DNA of 64,000 bases from Kuschelorhynchus macadamiae (GCA_030620095.1 JAUTXW010000064.1:876501-940500); one strand, 5' to 3'. Shown: positions 1 through 13,058, counted from the stretch's first letter. The notes: a model not told the origin generated them from the letters alone. Numbers and translations are program-made.

Positions 1-1
1 A

Positions 2-213
2 CGGGTAGCTGACGTACGTACCAGCCATGGAGTTTTCACAAGGTCAATTCGAAAACTCGCTGTTCTTCCTGTTGTGAGGTTGGTCCTTCTGTTAATAAGG
101 ACATTCTTCCAGTCAGCGAAGCTGGTCCTCCTGTCAATGAGGACATTCTCCCAGGTAACGAGAACATTCCTCCTGTCCTTCTTGTCAGCGAAGCTGTCCC
201 TCCAGAGATGTGA
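2..213 (+). pseudogene. BEL/Pao pol 3' end (integrase C-terminal domain), partial
   Basis: The window opens inside the last part of a retrotransposon polyprotein. The first frame reads VADVRTSHGVFTR followed by RKLAVLPV, which resembles the closing strand of the DUF5641 region after the BEL/Pao integrase (basic, ending in a KLxxLP-type motif). Near position 70 the open frame shifts, and a second frame continues to a stop at 211-213. It encodes an imperfect Pro-rich repeat (DILPVSEAGPPVNEDILP, then a degenerate copy). The upstream gene lies outside the window. A polypurine tract and LTR-like sequence follow, consistent with the 3' end of an LTR element. The repeat tail could be a lineage-specific extension or decay. 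The domain call is fairly good; the frameshift could be mutation or assembly error. Confidence 0.6.
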
Positions 214-430
214 AGTTGTGGGTGTAGTTAGTTAATTGCGAACGAGGACGCGTTAAAATTTCATTTAATTGTTAATTTTTCCATCTTTGTTTAACTTTGT
301 AATTATTTATTATTATTGCATTTTATTTTTTTTATAAGTACATTTTATTTTTTTTTATAAGTTTTAACGTTAATTAGATTTTTTAGGATTTTAACTGCTT
401 ATGTCTTTAATTGACATAAATAATATGTCA
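214..430 (+). other. 3' untranslated segment of the BEL/Pao element
   Basis: AT-rich stretch between the polyprotein stop and the polypurine tract. I see no coding signal in it. Confidence 0.4.
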
Positions 431-445
431 AGAGAGGGAAGGAAA
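431..445 (+). promoter_or_regulatory. Polypurine tract of BEL/Pao element
   Basis: Fifteen consecutive purines (AGAGAGGGAAGGAAA) lie directly before a TGT, the expected position of the plus-strand primer next to a 3' LTR. The inference depends on the coding remnant just upstream. Confidence 0.6.
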
Positions 446-831
446 TGTAGAAATTAATACTTTTTACTTATATTGTGCATATTTACGGTTATTAACGGAC
501 CGACGACCGTTGACTGTTATTTCTCAAAACTGCTGATACAAATCAACGGGTTTTATAATCTTAATAGTTTAACCGATTTTTCCAACGAACTTTTTTATTA
601 TAAACAATATTGTGTCACTTTTTTAGGACAGTACGTTAGAGACTCTCTTAAGCGACAGAGGGTTAATCGTGAAGTATTCACTCATAACCGCAACGGTCGG
701 TCATTCCATACTATACTTAGTTTAAGATCAAACTATGTAACGTCAGTCAATAGAACAATTATCAGTAAACTTGCCGGTCTTTTCTTTATAAGAAAAACGC
801 GCGCACAACCTGAGTTAGATTTATTATAGCA
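446..831 (+). repeat. Probable BEL/Pao 3' LTR
   Basis: Begins TGTAGAAATT right after the polypurine tract. A plausible CA end occurs at 830-831, but with no 5' LTR in the window neither the end nor a target-site duplication can be confirmed. An open frame of 118 codons (473-829) lies inside it. It resembles nothing I recognise and is probably fortuitous, as long LTRs often contain such frames. Confidence 0.5.
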
Positions 832-884
832 GTTTTCAAATCAGTGGAATTTTGATCAATTATTGCTTACGATTAGAAAAATAG

Positions 885-3200
885 GTGGTCTTTTTGCATG
901 ACTTTTGGGATGACAAAAAATATAGTGGTGGCATGACATCGAATTTTCTTTATAAAAAAATGTTAAAATTATGTTAACTTCCTTAATATATAAAGACAAA
1001 TATATAGTTTTTCCAGCAGGGGTGACAATTGTGTTAACTTCCCTATAGTAGCTTTAAATTATCTGAAATTTTAAACACTTAATGGATATAGATAGACAAA
1101 TATAGATATTTTTTCTGGTGGGGGTGACAAACGACAGCGGTGGAACGAGACTGACTTTTCTTCAAAAAAATTGCTTAAATTGAGTTAATTTTCTTATAGT
1201 CATTTCTAAATGACTGCAATTTAGATCAACTATTTCTTATAATTAGGTAAATGGTCTTTTTCCAGCAGGAATAACAAACGACAATGGCGTCACGATATCG
1301 AATTAAAAAAAATGTTAAAATTGAGTTAACTTCGAGAGCGTATTTTCTTCTAAAAAATTGCTGAAATTGAGTTTACTTTCTTATAGTAGTTTCTAAATGA
1401 CTGCAATTTTGACCAAATATTACTTACAATTAGACAAATAGATGATCTTTTTCCAGCAGGGGTGACAAAAGACAGTGGCGTCACGACATCGAATTTTCTT
1501 TAAAAAAAATGTTAAAATTGAGTTAACTTCCTTATAGTAGCTTTAAATTGGCTGAAATTTTAACCACTTAATAAATATACATAGACAAATATACAGTTTT
1601 TTTGTAGTGGGGGTGACATACCTCAGCGGCGGTACGAAGGTGAATTTTCTTCAAAAAAATTGCTAAAATTCAGTTTACTTTCTTATAGATTTTTTATTGA
1701 CCACCTATTGCCTAAAATTAGACAAATAGATGGTTTTTTCCAGCAGGAGTGACAAACGACAGTGGCGTCACGACATCGAATTTTCTTTTAAAAAAAAATA
1801 AAATTCAGTCAACTTCCTTATAGTAGCTTGAAATTATCTAAAATTTTAACCACTTAATGGATATACATAGACAAATAGACAGTTTTTTTTATTGTAGTGG
1901 GGGTGACATACGTCAGGGGCGGCACGAGACTGAATTTTTTTCAAAAAAATTGCTAAAATTGAGTTTACTTTCTCATAATAGTTTCTAAATGACTGCAATT
2001 TTGACCAACTATTGCCTACAATTAGACAAATAGATTTTCTTTTCCATCTGGCTGACAAGACAGTGGCATCACGACGTCGAATTTTCTTTTAAAAAAATGT
2101 TAAAATTCGGTTAACTTTCTTATAGTAGCTTGAAATTATCTGAAATTTTAACCACTTAATAGATACCTTTTTTTTTTTACCGTCAGCGGCGGTACGAGAC
2201 TGAATTTTCTTGAAGAAAATTGTTAAAATTGAGTTTACTTTCTTATAGTAGTTCCTAAATGACTGCAATTTTGACCAACTATTGCCTACAATTAGACAAA
2301 TAGATGGTTTTTTTTCCAGCAGGGATGACAAACCACAGTGGCGTCACGACATCGAATTTTCTTTAAAAAAAAAATGTTAAAATTCAATAAACTTCTTTAT
2401 AGTAGCTAGAAATTATCTGAAATTTTAACCACTTAATGGATACTCATAGACAAATATACAGTTTTTTTGTAGTGGGGGTGACATACGTGAGCAGCGGCAT
2501 GAAACTGAATTTTCTTTAAAAAAAATGCTAAAATTGAGTTTACTTTCTTATAGTAGTTTCTAAATTACTGCAATTTTGACCACTATTGCCTACAATTAGA
2601 CAAATACATGTTTTTTTCCCGCAGGGGTGACAAACGACAGAGGCGTCACGACGTCGAATTTTCTTTTAAAAAAATGTTAAAATTCAGTTAACTTCCTTAT
2701 AATAGCTTTAAATTGGCCCTAATTATTAAACCTAACCACTAAATGAATAAACATAGACAAATTACTATAAGGAAGTTAACTCAATTTTAACATTTTTTAA
2801 AAGAAAATTCGATGTCGTGACGCCACTCTCGTTTGTCACCCCTGTTGGAAAAAGAGCATTTATTTGTCTAATTGTAAGTAATAGCTGGTCAAAATTTAGA
2901 AACTACTATAAGAAGAAAGTAAACTGAATTTTAGCAATTTTTTGAAGAAAATTCAGTCTCGTGCCGCCGCTGACGTATGTCACCCTCACTACAAAAAAAA
3001 CTGTACACTTGTTTATGTATATCTATTAAGGGGTTAACATTTCAGATAATTTCAAGCTACTACAAAGAAGTTACCTGAATTTTAATTTTTTTTTAAAGAC
3101 AATTCGATGACGTGACGTCACTGTCGTTTATCAACCCTCCTGGAAAAAAAACCATCTATTTGTCTAATTGTAGGCAATAGTTGGTCAAAATTGTATTATT
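885..3200. repeat. Satellite of ~145-bp monomers in AB dimers with a terminal inverted block
   Basis: Monomers carry a GGGGTGACAAACGACAG-like box (type A) or a GGGGTGACATACGTCAGCGG-like box (type B), each followed by a long T/A-rich stretch, GTTAAAATTGAGTTAAC or similar, and CTTATAGTAG. Type A monomers have GGCGTCACGACATCGAATTT; type B have GGCGGTACGAGACTGAA. The boxes recur at about 1021, 1123, 1271, 1461, 1612, 1749, 1902, 2051, 2180, 2323, 2477 and 2625, mostly 137-153 bp apart, so the higher-order unit is near 295 bp. The 1021-1123 (102 bp) and 1271-1461 (190 bp) intervals look like unequal deletions. At about 2761 orientation flips, and roughly three inverted monomers run to 3200. Short minus-strand open frames here are by-products of the repeat. 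Confidence 0.85.
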
Positions 3201-3690
3201 TTAAATATATTGTTTCCCGTGTATGATCTATAAAGTATGTCAACTTAATTTGACCGGTCCACTGTAATTTTTTGTTGCCAGCTACTTGTAGCTAGCAACA
3301 AGGAGCTCACTTCACGGATATTTTATAGACTATATTTGTACAGTGTTCAGCAGATTTTATTTTAATCATGGGCATAGGTATGGGTAACCATACCTGAATT
3401 TCTAAATACAGAAATAGTACGCCACTCATTAAAAAAAACTACTACTTTTATCGTTTAGGGCAAGTAAAAATACACAAAAATGCCTGTTAGTATTTTATGA
3501 TATGGCAAGTCGTTTTCGAGAAAAAAAATCTATTTTGATGCACGCCTGTTGCCCTTTTGGTCTCATTTTAGTTGAAGTTAGAATTGCTCAAAACTCTACA
3601 AAAGTGATAGTTTCAAGAAATATTTCTGCGCAAATGCTCTATTTTTGAGATAAGGGATATTAAAATTTAGAAAACAATGTTTTTTCTTAA
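3201..3690. other. Unassigned AT-rich DNA with two small hairpins
   Basis: No coding signal found. Two dyads are visible. At 3272-3301 the arms TTGTTGCCAGCTA and TAGCTAGCAACAA pair with one mismatch around a 4-nt loop. Near 3377-3396 the arms AGGTATGG and CCATACCT flank GTAA. Nothing links these to a known element. Confidence 0.4.
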
Positions 3691-4200
3691 TTTCTTGTTT
3701 CTCAAAAATAGGGCAAGAATTGAGAGTGTGATATGGACATATACTGGTAAAAATTGTAGTACGAATTCAAGATGGAGGAATAAAATGGCGGCGAAATAAG
3801 CTGTTTAAAAGATGAAGTAAAAAACCTCTTATTCAGTGGATTTTAATGTTTGCACAAGAAATAGATATGATATATTGGTACACGGATAAAATTTATTTTA
3901 GTATGAATTCAATATGACGGAACAAAATGGCGGTCTAATGAAATTGCGTATTTAGTTTATATTATATTCAAAAATCAAGTGTGGTATAGGTAGAAACTGG
4001 TAACATTGGTTGTACATAGCCAACACTGTGAAGCAAAATTGCGCCCAATTAAAATTTTGAAAAGATAGTATATATGTGTTACTAAATGACTATGTACCGA
4101 ACTAAATTAAGTCACACTTCACTAATTCTCATAAAAATAAATATACATAACGGGGGAAGTTCGGGGTAAAGCAGTTTACCGATTTTTGATATTATAAATT
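3691..4200 (-). repeat. Copy of the dispersed ATGGCGG repeat family, one end
   Basis: Contains the family's recurrent GTACGAATTCAAGATGG and AAAATGGCGG motifs in minus orientation, then a distinctive end with a run like GACTATGTACCGAACTAAAT, AGTGTGACTTAATT (reverse reading) and a GGGGTAAAGCAGTTTA tail. The same end occurs inverted near 9340-9440 and in part near 32150-32220, so it is a true boundary region of the family. Confidence 0.65.
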
Positions 4201-5622
<1,422 letters not shown>

Positions 5623-5639
5623 GATTTTTTGTAGATAAA

Positions 5640-6160
5640 TAAAATGGGCGATTTTTTCACGAATACAAATATTTTATTTAGCCGCCATCTTGAATTACTA
5701 CCACAGTTTTACTAGTTAATCTGTATACCACAATATTTTTCTAAGCCGTCATTTTGTTCCGCCATCTTGAATTCGTACCAAAGTTTTACCAGTTGGTTCC
5801 TACATAATACTTGATTTTCAATCAAAATTTGAGATATATTGGATAAGTAGTTTTTTAACATTTCAATAGTCCGCCATTTTGATGTGCCATAATGGATTTT
5901 TACCAAAATATTACCAGGTCATCCCCATCTGGCCCCTGATTTTTAACCAAAATTTAAAATCAATCGGGTAAGTAGTTTTTTAGCTATGCCGCGAACAGAC
6001 AGGCCGACAGACAGACAGACGACGAAATTAAGAAAACATGTTTTTCGGCATCTAGGGACCCTAAAACGTAAAGATCTAGAAAAATCTCGGAGAGTGATTT
6101 TTTTACGATTACAATACTTCCCTTTTACGTGGGAAGTAAAATACACAAATTCTGGATCTC
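5640..6160 (+). repeat. Copy of the dispersed ATGGCGG repeat family, 3' end
   Basis: Monomers with GCCATCTTGAATT, ACCAAAGTTTTACCAGTT and GCCATTTTG motifs lead into the family's unique end. That end comprises a CAGACAGACAGAC-rich stretch, GGCATCTAGGGACCCTAAAA, then ACTTCCC-TTTTACGT-GGGAAGT, a perfect 7-bp hairpin near 6116, and GTAAAA. The same end is seen at about 17520-17635 and inverted at 29890 and 44770. Confidence 0.8.
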
Positions 6161-6925
6161 AGTCAAAAATGTGTTTAAAAATTAAGAATTGGTGACATGG
6201 TTCTCATGAAAATATATAGGGCAAATTATATGTAACAGTTTTCCATTTGAATGTCCTATGAGATTGATGAGAATAGTCCGATTAACGAAACCTACTATGG
6301 TTGAAGCATTTTAAAGAAGGCATTAGGAACGTAAAAATGAAATATAAAAAATCGCACCCTAGAATGGTTAAACTAGGCAGGATTTCGCGACTTTAGGCTA
6401 TTACATCACCCACTTACGAACGACCATAGGGATCCGGTGCAACGTTTGGTTTTAAGAACGGATATCGAGGAGAATTAATTTTTTTACAATGAGCGAACTC
6501 ACTTGAAGCTTGAAGGTTGTGATACAATCACGGCACGTAAAACATCAGCATCAGCCATATTGTTATTTATATTTTAAATGAATCTGGAAGTTAATTATAC
6601 TTCATGATAATAGGTAAAATCTCAATAAAATAACTAAAAACAAACAATACTGATCATTTGAAATTACCTACTTATCTTGCTGAGAACAAGTTTCAAAGTA
6701 TAAGTCAAAATATGCTTTGTTGTCTAAAGATTGAATTATCTTACAGACAAAGCTCTATTAATAGATGAACTAAAGTTAAACTTAAAAAGTACTATAGAAG
6801 CAATACATTTTGCCATTAGGTATTGTTCAATTTATAAAAAAATTTCTAAGAGTATCGAAGATTATATATTTTTATACTTTCATAAATTATTGATTCCTTT
6901 GTTAGTGTAGAAATTGGTCAGATCA
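6161..6925. other. Unassigned AT-rich DNA
   Basis: No coding, RNA or repeat signal that I can support. Confidence 0.35.
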
Positions 6926-6929
6926 GATA

Positions 6930-8860
6930 TATGTGCCTTGCCCTCGTCTGCAGTCTGAAAACAGAAGTTACAAGGTAATGGCTAGATAGTCCCCAAAAAG
7001 CTATATACGCATACTAATTTCTTTGGAAATGACTTGTATTGTGTAACATCTGGACGACAGCTTCTTATTTAGGTCTAAAATATGAACTTTAAATTAAGTT
7101 TTTCATCTATGTAAACGACCAAAAATCTTGTAACAGACTGATTCGCAATAACTTGTGAATCCAGGTATAGGTCGTTAAAAAGAAGTCTTAAGAGTCAAAA
7201 TCTTAGCCTTAGTCGTGTTGAAACAGAGTAGTCGAGAGAAACAGGACCATTGCCTAGTCTCAGGGAGATCCTGTAATATGTTTAATTTAAGGTTTTCGGC
7301 TGATTTATCCCTCCACAAAATAGCTGTGTTGTGGGCGAAGATCGTAAAAGTTTCTTGTATGTTAATTTTAGTAAGGTAGTTAATATATAAAAGGAACAAA
7401 ATGGGTCTCAGCACTGAACCTTGAGGAACACCTCTTAACAATCTACCCCTCTTCAAAGTTCTACAGTGACCTCTCACAAATTGATGTCATTCAGAAAGGT
7501 GTGACTCAAACCACTTTAGTGTTACTCCTATCTATAGTAGAAGACTTTCCAAAGCAGTATTCGGTGACTCACGCAGTCAAATGCCTTTGAGAAATCACAA
7601 AACACTGCACCGGCCACATCTCCCTCAAAAGGTAGTATACAAAGATTCCAGAAATGAAAAAATACCCTTCCCACTCTGAAACCCGAACTGCCTGTGAATC
7701 AAAATATTGTTCTTGTTTTTTAGGAATCATTTGCTGCTTGACCAGTTTTTCAATAGTCTTTAATAATGTAAGCAACAAAGAGGCAGGCTGTAATTTGAAG
7801 GGTCATCATGTCTTCCTCCTTTGTATATTGGAACTTCAATCGATGTTCTTGGGTAAAGAAGAAACTACTTATTACAAAAACTAATATTTATGGCTTCTGC
7901 CAATACATTCAGCGCATTATCGGGAACATTCTCAAGAATTTTGACAGATATTCCGTCAATTCTACTACATTTTTTATTTTTAATGTCTCCCTAAGATAAA
8001 ATGAGTCACGTATAGAGATATCTTAAAATCTGGGAATTAATATTTCTAGAGATACTGGAAGCTATCGAACAGTAATAAGAATTAAGAGCATTTGGATGGA
8101 TATTTATAGTATTTTGTTTACTTATATTCTTATCTGTTAAGTCTTACAATTATCCAATTTTATTTAGACTTGTTGGGGGGTTTGGGTATTATCTCTTATC
8201 TCTGTATAATGTATCACCTTTGTCAATTTTATCAGTTACCTGTACTCCTATAGTCATTAAAGTAATTCTGAAAATAAAAAACACTACTTGTATACTTTCT
8301 AATAGTGTGAAAGTTCTCATATTTTTTGATGATATATTTTAAGGCCATTTGTTATATATGGCTTCCGTTTTTATATTTTATTCTACTTATGGGAAAATGG
8401 GTCTGAGTCAAATTTTGTAAGACATTTTGAAATGTGCTAATGAGTTCGTCAGCAATCAAAATACTATTTCAGTTTACCTTCTCGGCGGCCAGTTTAAATC
8501 TCGTGAAGATCTTTGAATTAAAAAGATTATCATATTTTTTTCCATTGATTGATTTGAAATTAGCAACGAACCACTGCTTCATGATCCGACAAGCCTTCTA
8601 GAACCACCTCTACATTTATAGGAACATGATCACAACACTCACGATCGATCTGGGTCGCTGAGAATTTTAAGATTAAATGAATTAAACAAATCATATACAT
8701 CATTTTTAGGATTTAATTCGGTGTCTAAAAAATCAATATTTAGATCACCAGCCAGCAGAACATTAGATTGTCTTGGTAAACTAAGTTGCAGTTTTTCAAG
8801 TCTCCTGGACTGGTAATTTTTCCTAAGCTACTTAATTATTACTTCTTATTATTATTATCA
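6930..8860 (-). pseudogene. Non-LTR retrotransposon (jockey/CR1-type), endonuclease + reverse transcriptase remnant
   Basis: Read on the minus strand from 8860 downward. An endonuclease segment gives VLLAGDLNIDFLD (about 8780-8700), then after a frameshift GLSDHEAVV near 8600, the catalytic SDH motif of APE-type endonucleases. A linker (GISVKILENVPDNALNVL) and VPIYKGGRHDDPSNY (about 7840-7800) mark the start of the reverse transcriptase. The palm reads GVPQGSVLRPILFLLYIN near 7440-7390. The expected catalytic FADD box reads FAHN, so the active site is lost. TRFLVVYIDEKLN near 7130-7090 is the post-RT region. Several stops and shifts interrupt the frame. No target-site duplication or poly(A) tail was identified. 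Family-level identity is firm; clade is tentative. Confidence 0.85.
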
Positions 8861-9290
8861 TTACAATTAAACTAACATGAATTTGATCATAAAAGATAGA
8901 CCTGTAAAAGTTAAAAATAAATAAATTATAACAAGAGAATTCCTTATAATCAAAGAGAATGAAGATTTTGGCCTATTCCAAAAAAATATTTCATAATTAT
9001 CCGCTGAAATAGGGACATTTAATTACAATTTACAGTATGAGAAGACCGGTTTTAATCACTATATGTGATAAGAGATAAGCTGCATGAACATTTTAAAAGT
9101 TTATTAATGAGAGACAGTTAAATAGCCTATTTATGCGTAGTAAGGGTAAACTTATGTTTTAAATAAATTAAACCTTTTATTGAATACGTTGAAGAAATTA
9201 TTCTGATGGTTTTCCCTTTTTATTTTGATACAAAGACCACATCAATCCCAAAATGAACCAGGCAAAAGTTATTCTTAATAAAACGTTTCG
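8861..9290. other. Unassigned AT-rich DNA
   Basis: Nothing recognised in this stretch. Confidence 0.3.
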
Positions 9291-10300
9291 CTTATCTGGA
9301 AAATAAAACTAAGTTAAAAAATCGTTAAATTGCCTTTACCCGGAATTTCTCTTCCTATGAATATTTCCTTTTATTAGGAATAGTGAAGTGTGACCCAATT
9401 TAGTTCAGTACATAGTCATTTAGTAGCACACACACATATATACTCTCTTTTAAAACATTTCTATTCATCGCCGTTTTGTTAGATCATAAATATACCAATG
9501 TTTTACTAGTTTCTACCTATGACACACGATTTTTGGGCATAATTTAAAATAAATTCAATAAATAGTTTTTTGTATTAACACACACCGCCATTTTGTTACA
9601 TCATGTTAAATTCGTACCAGTTTATCCCTTTATCACTTTAATTTTTCCACAAAATTTAAAGTCAATTGAATAAGATTCTTTTACGTTTTGTTCCGCTAAC
9701 TTGAATTCGTACCACAACTTTACCAGATTATCTCTATATTACACTTAATGCACATAATTTGAAATTATCCTAATAAGTAGTGTTTTAAGGATGAATTTTT
9801 AAATATTTTAAAAGGCCACCATTTTGTTTTGCTATCTTATATTCATACCAAAATATTACCAGTTCATTCCTATGTAACACTTGATTTTTGTGCAAAATTT
9901 GAGATTGGCTTGGAGAACTGGATTAGTTTTTTCAGTAATAATTTTTTTAACGTTTCACTAGGCCACCATCTTATTCCCGCATATTGGATGGACCAAAATA
10001 TTATCAGGTCATCCCCATATGACCCTTAATTTGTGTTTTAAGCTATGTTGAGAACTGACAGACAGCCAGCCAAACCGACAGACGGACCCACGTAATTAAT
10101 AAAACATATTTTTTGGCATCTAGGGATGCTAAAACATTAAAATAGGCAATGAGAAGATTATTTTTTCACTATTATATTTAGCCGCCATTTTATTCCGTCA
10201 TCTTGAATTAGATTTACTAGTTCATTTGTATACCACAGTTATTTATGGCAGACAATTTGAAATCAGTCCATTAAGGGAGAACTGCACGCAAAAAGTGAAA
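9291..10300 (+). repeat. Copy of the dispersed ATGGCGG repeat family, near complete
   Basis: Starts with the family's conserved 5' segment (TTTACCCGGAATTTC, then AGTGAAGTGTGACCCAATTT and a TACATAGTCATTTAGTA run), shared inverted with 4060-4190. It continues through several monomers with GCCGCCATTTTG / ACCAAAATATTACCAG motifs and the GACAGACAGCC-type segment with GGCATCTAGGGATGC near 10125. A further monomer follows this end segment, so the copy is internally rearranged. Confidence 0.75.
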
Positions 10301-10348
10301 AATCAGCGACAAGGTCTAGTCAAGTTCAATATAAGATGAAACGGTACC

Positions 10349-10699
10349 TGTTAATTACTTATTGTAATTATGAAATAAAATTAAATGAGAAGGGGCATGT
10401 CAATGCCAAAATTAAACACGCTCAAATTTTAAAACATCTTAACTATATTCATCTTCTCAACTCACTTACTACATACAAAAGGCAAAAGTTTTTACAGTAA
10501 AAAATACACAATCAGCAAAATGTTATCGCCTTGACGCGACGATGCACAAAAATGGTTATTTAAATGCGCTGTTGTCATGCTTAATACAATTTAAGTAATT
10601 AATATATTTTTACATAGATTGGTGCTATTGGAAATAAAAATATTATTAAAACAAAAGGAAAAGAAACAAATTTCAACGTTATTATTAAAATAATAAACA
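10349..10699 (-). repeat. BEL/Pao 3' LTR
   Basis: 351 bp. It aligns throughout to 16107-16434 and carries a 19-bp segment (around 10377-10396, including GAGAAGGGG) and a TTAA that are absent from the other LTR. Confidence 0.95.
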
Positions 10700-10712
10700 T
10701 GCCGCCCGCCTT
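10700..10712 (-). promoter_or_regulatory. BEL/Pao polypurine tract
   Basis: On the minus strand AAGGCGGGCGGCA lies directly upstream of the 3' LTR start, the expected place for plus-strand priming. It is G-rich rather than purely purine. Confidence 0.65.
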
Positions 10713-10765
10713 GAAAGTTCTGGCTTTCAACTAAAATGATAATAACAGAGTAGGTACGTATCACT

Positions 10766-11044
10766 TTATTCTATCGGCAACGGACATATTTTTGAAAAAG
10801 AACGCTTTATCAGCTCACATTGAGTTTTTATAAGAGCCACACGCGCTACATTGTCTTTCCCGTAAAACACTTCAACCACCTTTCCCATTTTCCACTTCAT
10901 GGGAGGGGCATTGTCATCTTTCACTAACACTAATGCACCAACATTCAAACCATCATAGTTGTGTTTCCATTTGGTTCTCTGCTGGAGTTCGGCAACATAC
11001 TCCTTGCTCCATCTGGTCCACAGATGCTGCTTTAACTGCTGCAA
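10766..11044 (-). CDS. pol: BEL/Pao integrase C-terminal domain (DUF5641-type)
   Basis: Ninety-two codons ending 54 bp before the polypurine tract. LWTRWSKEYVAELQQRTKW is the family's basic W-rich entry. GALVLVKDDNAPPMKWKMG followed by ARVALIKTQ and FSKICPLPIE match the beta-barrel and the closing KLxPLP-type segment of DUF5641, thought to act with integrase in target or chromatin contacts. The upstream frame (ending at 11048) is joined only by a stop and frame change, so this is the separated tail of the polyprotein rather than an independent gene. Confidence 0.85.
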   Translation of the reverse strand: MQQLKQHLWTRWSKEYVAELQQRTKWKHNYDGLNVGALVLVKDDNAPPMKWKMGKVVEVFYGKDNVARVALIKTQCELIKRSFSKICPLPIE

Positions 11045-11047
11045 GTG

Positions 11048-11512
11048 TTAATACAATGACAATCGATTAGTGGGCAAACTCTTTAAGTCTTCATTCATCC
11101 AGGAACTTAACTGACGCCCGATGATTAAATGTCCAGGCGTTAGTGGAGTGAGATCATCAGGATGAGAGGATAGAGGTGAGAGAGGACGTGAATTCATTAT
11201 TGCCTCTACCTCTGACAAAAGAGTATAAAAATGTTCAAATGTTAATGGCGTATTGCTAACTACTTGCTTTAAATGGGCTTTCATACTTTTAATACCTGCC
11301 TCCCAGAGGCCACCAAAATGAGGTGATTGAGGTGGTATAAAATACCACTCTATTTCTTCCTTACATATGCTTGAGGTTAGGTCATCTTTATTTTTTTTGA
11401 TGAACTGACCTAAATCTTTTAAGTCTGAATATGCCGATACGAAATTGCTGCCATTATCTGAAAAAATTACGGAGGGTTTACCCCGACGTGCAGAAAATCT
11501 ACGTAACGACAA
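11048..11512 (-). pseudogene. pol: BEL/Pao integrase catalytic core, second half
   Basis: Contains SVIFSDNGSNFVSAYSDL, with the second catalytic Asp of the DDE triad, and SPHFGGLWEAGIKSMKAHLK, with the catalytic Glu, in the order and spacing typical of BEL/Pao integrases. The reading frame shifts relative to the preceding fragment at about 11512-11526; the residues on either side (LSLRRFSARRGKPS) read on as normal family sequence. Integrase inserts the cDNA copy into nuclear DNA. Confidence 0.9.
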
Positions 11513-11525
11513 TATAAAGGCTTCT

Positions 11526-12233
11526 TTACTGAGATCGGTTACTAGCTCTAAATGTACCGCTTTTGTTATGAAACAGATAAAAAGGCAAATATATGATTTT
11601 GAAATTTTGGTACTCTCTCAGCAAAAAAGGACCTGCATAATCAACGCCCACAATATCAAACGGGTGATTAGGACTTAAGCGTTGTTCAGGTAAATTGCCC
11701 ATAATAGGCTTCAGCATCTTGGGATTATACCTGAAACATTTATGTACAATTTGTTTGGATAAGGACCGACCTGCCAATGGCCAATATAACTCTCGTATTG
11801 AAGCCAATAAATGTTGTGGTCCACAATGATATAATTTCAAGTGCTCATGTAGAAAAATTAATTTTGTGAGATGGTGACGTGCTGACAAAATTATAGGGTG
11901 TTTTTTTTCGAAATTGAATTTTGCATTTGTCAATCTTCCACCAACCCTCAAGAAACCAAAGTCATCAATAAATGGTTTTAAACTAAGAAGTTTTGAAGAA
12001 CCTTTTACCCTATTAGCCCTTATTTCTTCAAATTCTTTTGAAAAACAATTATTTTGTACATGCTTGAGCAATATTTTAAATGATTGATCAATTTCGCTTT
12101 TCATTAAGGGACCATACTTATGCTCACTTGGAATTTTAGTACAATTATGTGCAAATCTGCGCATTAGAGTGGTTACTCTTTTTAGTTTCACCAAATCAGA
12201 AAATCTTTCTACAACATAATTACTATTTTCCAT
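11526..12233 (-). pseudogene. pol: BEL/Pao integrase zinc-binding region and first catalytic Asp
   Basis: HPIILSARHHLTKLIFLHEH supplies the histidines of the HHCC finger and LYHCGPQHLLASIRELYWP the following helix. VHKCFRYNP supplies only one clear zinc cysteine, so the second is apparently lost. HPFDIVGVDYAGPF carries the first catalytic Asp. The frame is open for 235 codons and then shifts. The N-terminal part overlaps the RNaseH fragment by 25 bp in another frame, another indel scar rather than a real overlap. Confidence 0.88.
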
Positions 12234-12898
12234 TGTAACTGACTATTTGTACAATAAGTTTTAACTTTACGCAAATCAGGTAAATCATCTTTTTGGCCAG
12301 GAAATTTTGGCCATTCGTTTTCGGGCAAAAATAAAAACTGTGGCCCATGCCACCACATGTCTACATTTTTTATTTCAGAACATTTTACACCACGAGATAA
12401 ATAGTCAGCTGGGTTAAATTGACTTGGAACATGTCTCCATATGTCACGCTCAGTAGCCTCCTGAATTTCGGAAACTCTGTTACTAACAAATGTTTTTAAT
12501 TTGTTTGGATCAGTTTTTACCCAACATAAAACAATTGTTGAATCTGTCCAAAAAACAATTTTTTCTATATTCAACCTCAGGGGACAAGAAATCTTTTTTG
12601 CAAGTCTTGAAGCTACTACAGCTCCACAAAGTTCTAATCGCTGCAAAGTCACCGTTTGTAAAGGCGCAACCTTTGCCTTGGATGCTAAAAGACATATGTT
12701 TATTTCACCATATTCGCTTATAGATCTGAGATAAACACATGCGCCATATGCCTTTTCAGAACTATCAGAAAAACAATGCATTTCAACAGACTTTGCATTT
12801 TCACAAACAACACGACGTTCTATCCTCAGGTCATTTAAAAAATTCAACTCCGATGTAAAAGCGCCAAACCACAGAAATATTGTGAGGAACTGGATCAT
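12209..12898 (-). pseudogene. pol: BEL/Pao RNase H domain
   Basis: MHCFSDSSEKAYGACVYLRS contains the first catalytic Asp, TLQRLELCGAVVASRLAKK the catalytic Glu, and IVFWTDSTIVLCWVK the second Asp; NPADYLSRGV matches the fourth acidic position. The domain degrades the RNA template during reverse transcription. Upstream, positions 12831-13058 hold the connecting RT thumb/connection sequence (SKIFDPLGLISPCVIVVK) in a different frame. Confidence 0.92.
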
Positions 12899-13058
12899 CC
12901 CATGAGAGCTTTTCTAACCAGAGACTTTGGAGAAGAATTTTGACAACAATTACACATGGACTAATAAGTCCTAAGGGATCAAAAATTTTAGAACTTTCGG
13001 ATAATATCGAACGCTTTGTAATTATCTTAGAATGAATTATGTCATTCACCTTAAACAT
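12831..13058 (-). pseudogene. pol: BEL/Pao RT-RNase H connection
   Basis: Seventy-five codons with KRSILSESSKIFDPLGLISP, a hallmark segment C-terminal to the BEL/Pao reverse transcriptase palm, then LLQSLWLEKLSWDDPVP. The frame changes at both ends. Confidence 0.85.

Noticed and set aside
473..829. 118-codon frame as a host gene
   Set aside because: Lies wholly inside the probable LTR, has no recognisable motif and an AT-driven composition.
1846..2331. Two similar minus-strand frames of 70 and 80 codons
   Set aside because: They share sequence because they translate successive satellite monomers; no conservation beyond the DNA repeat.
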